Source: Cliona cf. orientalis (taxonomy: Eukaryota; Porifera; Demospongiae; Clionaida; Clionaidae). From it: a stretch of 64,000 nt of DNA. The notes below the pieces were generated by a model. That model was not told the DNA's origin. It saw only the letters and a program-made list of their open reading frames with translations, and did not search any database. The stretch covers positions 4,774,001 through 4,838,000 of the forward strand of contig OZ005702.1 in assembly GCA_963930775.1 (NCBI GenBank), in the 5' to 3' direction. The translations under genes were made by a program, and so were the position numbers. Shown one piece after another: positions 58,921-64,000 of this stretch. The stretch's first letter is position 1. Each line of letters opens with the position of its first letter.

Positions 58921-59759
58921 ATGAGTTCACACGAAGATTTCTTCCTAGGCATTGCACTTGTATGTTTGGGTTTGCACAGTTTTACAAAATAGGATTTCCA
59001 CACAAAAAAATGAAGGTTTTCATAACTGCACCAATTGTGGTGTATTTTTGCAAATAATAATATGAATTAGCTATACAATTTAAAGGCACCACAAAAGCCT
59101 AGATATAAGTATAGAATTCAGTCAATCTCAGGTTAGTTAATAGCAGCTACTATTATAGGTGTGTATATTGTATCTATAGCTAGTGAGGTATGTATAGTCT
59201 CTATTGTTTATGACTATCCGTAAGAACCTAGTAACTTGGGAATTAACTATGGACTAGCTATCTTAGACTATATAATAATATTATATTAGTTTAGCCTGAA
59301 CTCAGAATCCACTTATAATAAAGCTAATTAATAGCTAAATAATAAATTATATTATATAATAGCTATTGATATTTAATAGCCTCAGTTTGGTATGATCCCG
59401 ACTAGCTTGATACTGTAACACGAGCTCTAACCACTTTAGATTATACAAAATTTAATAGATTCTATGAAAATTGAAGAGTTGAAGACAAAGCTCGTTGACA
59501 GTGAAAATTAATGCCTTTCATGACAACTTTAATGCCCTATATAGCCATCTGGCAACAATGTCATGGCTTGTAAAATTTCCAGCCATTGTTGATAGTGTAC
59601 TGAAAGATATAGGGACAAAATTATTACTGAATCCAAGACTTAGTCCGGAAGAAAGATAGCAGAGACGTAGAACAGACAATACTGAAGTACTCAAGGCACT
59701 GTGTCAGTAAGTTTAAGGAATCAATGGCATTCTCATCCCTGACTCTATGTTGAACTCAG
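58921..59759. other. AT-rich spacer
   Basis: No gene or clear repeat recognised; runs such as TATAATAATATTATATTAG dominate around 59270-59360. Confidence 0.4.
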
Positions 59760-60070
59760 AATAGAATTTCATGATCATGCATTACCAATCATGCATTACA
59801 CAAAGAAGAGGAGATGAGGTTGACCTTTTAGGAAGAATTCCCCATTGCCTAGCTGAAATAGGGCTAGAATTACACAGATGATCATAGAGTATACAGTGCA
59901 CATATCGCTCATTGACAATCAGTTTACTCAGTTATGAGATGGGTCTAAAGTCGGTTGGTGAAGACAGATCTGTGGATTTGGGGATGGGAACAATATGCGC
60001 TAGCTTCCATTCCATGGGAAGAGTATATACCTCCTCGTAGAGACATTTAATGTTGGTGAAGAAAATTGTA
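59760..60070 (-). pseudogene. LINE reverse-transcriptase fragment (finger region)
   Basis: With frame changes the minus strand reads MEWKLAHIVPIPKSTD, FRPISL, then ISARQWGILPKRSTSSPLL, matching W..A.IVPIPK, YRPISL and QWGF.PGRST of CR1-type RT. Heavily mutated. Confidence 0.6.
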
Positions 60071-60309
60071 CCATATCATGCTACAATCACATACTAGCAG
60101 CTGTGATATCATTATTGAGATATTGTGGCTTGTGATGGTACTTGGTATCAAGACTGTCAAAATCAACATTATTATTAGACGACTAGTAACCCAATTACAC
60201 CAAAATTAATTATGATTGGTCAGATTGTTATTATACTGCATACGTTAGTATGCTCCATGGACATGCAGATTTAGCTACAGTTGAATGGAGTGCTAATCAT
60301 AGTAGTTAA

Positions 60310-62003
60310 TTAAGACGTTGATAAAACAGTTTAGCAGCATAACAGTATTCTTAGCTTCAATTTCTGTGTCCCCTCATACTGTTTCCGAGGCTCTATCGCA
60401 TCTTAAATCAAACAAGTCAGATGGTACATCACTAATGTCTAATCACTTTATCCATGCATCCACTTCCTTAGTCCATCTGCTCTCCAAACTTTTCACAGCT
60501 ATGCTCCGTCATGGTTATGTCCCTAAGTCTCTTAGAGATTGTGTGTTGCAGCCCATTTTGAAACCTGGAAAAGACCCCTCTGACTCAGACAGTTATCGGC
60601 CAATTGCTCTCGCACCCACTCTAAGTAAGATCTTCGAATGGACCATCCTAATTGACCACAGATCGGCATTTTCTACCTCTTCTTTACAGTTTGGCTTCAA
60701 GCAGGGCTTGTCAACTCAGCTTTGTACGGGTCTCATCAAGAATGTCATTGCCCGTTATAATATCAATGATTCTAGTGTTTATGGCTGTTTTCTTGATGCT
60801 AGCAAAGCTTTTGACCGAGTCAATCATTCTATTCTTTTTGATAGGCTACTTCAGCGTGATTTATCTCCTGTCATCTCAAGAGCTCTTCTCAATTGGTACT
60901 CTGACCAGAATGTCTGTGTATCCTGGAATGGTCAATTTTCCAACAAATTCTCTGTTTCAAATGGGGTGCGTCAGGGTGGAGTTCTTTCTCCTATCTTGTT
61001 CACTGTTTATATTGACGATCTACTGACAGAGCTTGAGAAAAAAGGTGTCGGTTGTCACTGGAACAATCACTTTGTGGGTGCTCTATGCTACGCTGATGAC
61101 ATTGCTCTCCTTGCGCCATCTCCTGCTGCTCTTCGCTTGATGCTTGATACTTGTTCTTCCTTTGCATCCTCTCGTAGCCTATTATTTAATGCTATATAGT
61201 AAGACCCAACTTATTTGTTTCTCACGCACTAGTTCCTCATATTGTTCTCCTGCAGGTAGTTTTTTCTTCAATGGTTTGGAGCTCAATTTGAGTCACTCAG
61301 CCAAACACTTAGGTCATATACTTTCCTCTAATCTTTCTGACACTGATGATATTGTTAGAGTGAAGAAAGATCTAGTTCGCAAAGCTAACTGCATGCTCCA
61401 CTCATTCTCTCCCTGCAGCCCTCTAGTTAAAACCAAGCTATTTGAGAGCTTTTGCCTATCTCTATATGGCTCAGCTCTTTGGTTTTCTTCTTCTCCGGAA
61501 CTAAGGTCACTCGAAATTACTTTTAACAATATCCTCCGTAGGATTTGGTCCCTCCCTCGTATGTGCCATACTGGGATACTTCACTGCACAGCTCGACTCA
61601 ACAGCGTGTATAATATTGTTGTTCAGAGGTCATCCAAGCTTTTATCTGCAGCCCTTAAGTCTCATTCTTCACTGGTTCGGGATATATTTCTTCAGAGCTC
61701 AACCCTCACTTTCACAAGCATAGGATATAACTCAGTCTTCGGTTCCCATCATAAGAAGTTTTACACAGATCAAGACAGTCTTTATGCTAACTTTATACGA
61801 GATATCAGACTGGCACCAGACCTGAATTCACATTTAAGTGAAGAAATTATCCATAATATCTGTTCAGCCTAACATTTCATTTTCTTTCTTTATTTTACTT
61901 TATCATCCTATAATATCTATTAATTTTTATTTATACTTTAATTTATGCTGCACCTATGGTGGTGTGTTTATCAAATCAATAATAATAATAATAATAATAA
62001 TAA
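60310..62003 (+). pseudogene. Non-LTR retrotransposon, reverse transcriptase with (AAT)n tail
   Basis: The first open part reads SEALSHLKSNKSDGTSL, VLQPILKPGKDPSDSDSYRP, LQFGFKQGLSTQ, FLDASKAFDRVNHSILFDRL, NGVRQGGVLSPILFTVYIDD and LCYADDIALLAPS, stopping at 61199. A frameshift near 61195 separates it from the C-terminal part (KTQLICFSRTSS, HLGHILSSNLSDTDD, FESFCLSLYGSALW, FNNILRRIWSLPRMCH) ending at 61872. A 3' region with GGTGGTGTGTTTATCAAA leads into (AAT)n at 61976-62003. Same family as 7690-8550. 5'-truncated, no endonuclease present. Confidence 0.85.
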
Positions 62004-62429
62004 TTAACAGTATTAATACGTATACTCAATCAGCATGCACATGCATACATACACTAGACTAGGGATACAGTATTATGATCTACACTCCTATAATAAATTA
62101 ATGAGGTGGTTGTCACCCCTATAGTAATAACAATACACTGTAGTCATATCAATAGGTGGTATACGGCAGTAATTAAAACACAATAATATTATTAATTTTT
62201 TTGTTGAAGCTGAGAATTATAATAATTATTAAGAGTATATTTATGAACTACATGATATAATATTATTGTTATCAGTAATTATAGGCAAATGCAATAGTCA
62301 GTGCAACCTATAGTATGTTCCAGTGAGGCTATATTAATTTTATCACTTGAAGCAATTCCTCCTGATTCAAGTCCCATGGACTGTTTCAGACACATAGTAT
62401 GCATCCTCAGACCAAACCACTCCATGCAT
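62004..62429. other. AT-rich spacer
   Basis: Nothing recognised apart from ATAATAATTATTA-type runs. Confidence 0.4.
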
Positions 62430-63230
62430 GGACCTTCTCAATGGCCTCAATATCATTAGCTATAGGTATGGGTCCCATACAATGGAACAGTTACTGTATT
62501 CCAGGTGGGGCCTGATGAGTGTCTTATATAATTATAAATCTGAAGTACGTAGTGTCTTTGTGTCTGCATTCTTAGAGAATCGCCGATACATGAAATCACT
62601 AATAATTATTATGGTCTTGCTCTGTTACAGAGGTTAGTTAATATGTGTGATGATCGTGTTAGGTCTGAGCTGATCTGTATACTCCAAGGTATTTGACTGA
62701 GGAGAATTTAGCAGGCAGGCAGTTAGATGATAGGGGGAGGAATTGCACAGCTCCTCCTGGATATGAGCATGGAGCAGCATTTCGCTGGCTGAAGTGATAG
62801 GCAGTTTATATCAATCCAGGTGGCTAGAGCTTCGACATCACACTGGAGGTGCCAGTAGCTATAGTCTTCCACAGTTAGGATAGGACAGAAGAGGGCCATG
62901 TCATATATTAAGCAAAATAGTGTAAGAATGCTTCCTGGATACATCTGCAGGACAGCATAATTATTATTATACATGATAACAAAAGAGGCCCAAGCATAGA
63001 TCCCTGAGGGACTGTACACCCAATAGAGCCGGTAAAACTGAGGACTCTTCTCCACCTATACAACCACTGTTTGGGATCTGTTGGTTAAATAGCACCTTAT
63101 CCACTGAATAATGTGAGGATTAAGTTGGATACGAGTTTAGACAACAGGAGTTCATGTGAGATGCTATCAAAAGCTTTCGGATATCAAAAAAAGACTGTCA
63201 GTGAGTAGCTATTTTATGGCCATTATCCAA
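62430..63230 (-). pseudogene. Decayed CR1-like LINE reverse-transcriptase fragment
   Basis: The minus strand, with stops and shifts, reads FFDIRKAFDSISHELLLSKL, GCTVPQGSMLGPLL, YDMALFCPI at the YADD position, CDVEALATWIDINCLSLQPA, KCCSMLISRRSC and finally LIRPHLEYSNCSIVWDPYL near 62470-62530. This is the usual RT order, so it is one old copy. Confidence 0.7.
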
Positions 63231-63529
63231 CTGAGCCACAGAGTAGGGAAATCATAAAATTTAATGTTAAGATGCGGGGTTGCGCAGATATAGCTAGCCA
63301 AGAATCTGATGTTTAAGTTCTGATGTAGATTGGCAATCATGGATAGCACATGAGCATCCACACATAAGAAATACTAGCCTTTTTATAGTTATAGCATGCA
63401 GAAATCAGCAATAGACAGTAATAACAATTAATGTTACAAATAGAAGTGCAGCTCAGTTTCACAAAACGAACGATTGTCCACAAATTGCTATGGCTCAGTG
63501 GCCAATACCATTGTTCCTTCACACTATTC

Positions 63530-64000
63530 CCCCATTTGAAAATCTTGCTATGGGTACAGAGATAAGCGAATCTATCAGGTGGGCAGCGATGTCTTTGTGA
63601 TCTCCTCTGGGTCTGCGAACAATTATCAGAGTTGAAACCGCCATCTGTCTTGGGGGGTCGGGAGTGTATTGATCATCAGGTTGTTTGTCAGAGTCCTTCA
63701 TCCATGTTGGTGGTGAAAAACCACTGTACAGCCACAGTCTATTGCAGTGGACTACGTACCTTTGGCTTAGTATGGGGACCCAATTGGATTCAATCATTAA
63801 TCTTCTTAGTCACAATCGATATAATATGGTCCCCTCCATGATCTCATCAATTTAGGTGAAAGTCCATTCTTCCACTGAGGCCAATACAGCCATACCGGAT
63901 CACCTTTCTGAAGTGATTTACCATCTCCAATGCTGGAATTGTATCGGTTTTTCATCTGATCACTTCTCAGCTGGAGATGCAGTTCAGCAAATTCATGCAT
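63530..64000 (-). pseudogene. Gypsy-type LTR retrotransposon, end of the integrase region (partial)
   Basis: The minus strand enters at the window end with MHEFAELHLQLRSDQMKNRY, then LQKGDPVWLYWPQWKNGLSP and KLMRSWRGPYYI, the K..YD, GD.VWLY and L.P..W.GPY pattern of the C-terminal integrase region. A frameshift and stop near 63808 precede RYVVHCNRLWLYSGF, matching the usual VVH.NRL..Y. The rest of the polyprotein lies outside the window. Broken frames indicate a dead copy. Confidence 0.7.

Overview
This is metazoan nuclear DNA: AT-rich, with short introns on GT..AG borders and dense transposable elements. An AGGF1-type gene and a large CARD/NACHT/LRR immune receptor point to a marine invertebrate. 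A sponge is my best guess, from the receptor style and the short introns, but nothing here proves it. Everything below was read by eye; no search or alignment was run.

Region 1 (1-22450) is dominated by two copies, in opposite orientation, of one large DNA transposon. The right copy looks complete (13814-22442, 8629 bp). It has imperfect terminal inverted repeats (TIRs) sharing ATGTCCAGTGYTGCCTACA and an 8-bp target duplication TCTCTAGG on both sides. The left copy (1-5505) runs off the window start. Paired coordinates of the two copies add to 19319 throughout, so no net indel separates them, and I saw one base difference. The element carries two divergent spliced genes, a KDZ-like transposase with a cysteine cluster and a chromo-like segment, and a DUF3987-like P-loop ATPase. 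Both ends bear tandem arrays built on GGATCCTCCGGA. Between the copies (5514-13805) lie a LINE 3' fragment, tandem repeats and a fold-back repeat, with no convincing host gene.

Region 2 (22451-31109) holds six phase-consistent minus-strand exons of an AGGF1 homologue (coiled-coil start, OCRE-like YYD repeats, start of the FHA domain). The rest of FHA and the G-patch were not found. Its introns carry three TIR-bearing short elements. Just beyond its most upstream exon is an intronless plus-strand gene for a FEN1/XPG-like (PIN-fold) protein ending in a CXC zinc domain.

Region 3 (31110-45141) is one giant plus-strand gene. A CARD exon (31110-31419) matches in splice phase a 9.1-kb exon (35999-45141). 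Together they predict about 3150 residues: CARD, six modules of about 222 residues, NACHT-LRR, a partial module, a second NACHT-LRR, a remnant of a third NACHT, and terminal LRRs. The 4.6-kb intron contains two hAT-like short elements and a GGGCGCTTAC minisatellite.

Region 4 (45142-64000) is mostly mobile-element debris. It has short TA-flanked elements, a CR1-like LINE on the minus strand (ORF1 with PHD finger, endonuclease, reverse transcriptase) split by a plus-strand LINE and by a 662-bp DNA element, further LINE fragments, and at the right edge the broken end of a Gypsy-type integrase.
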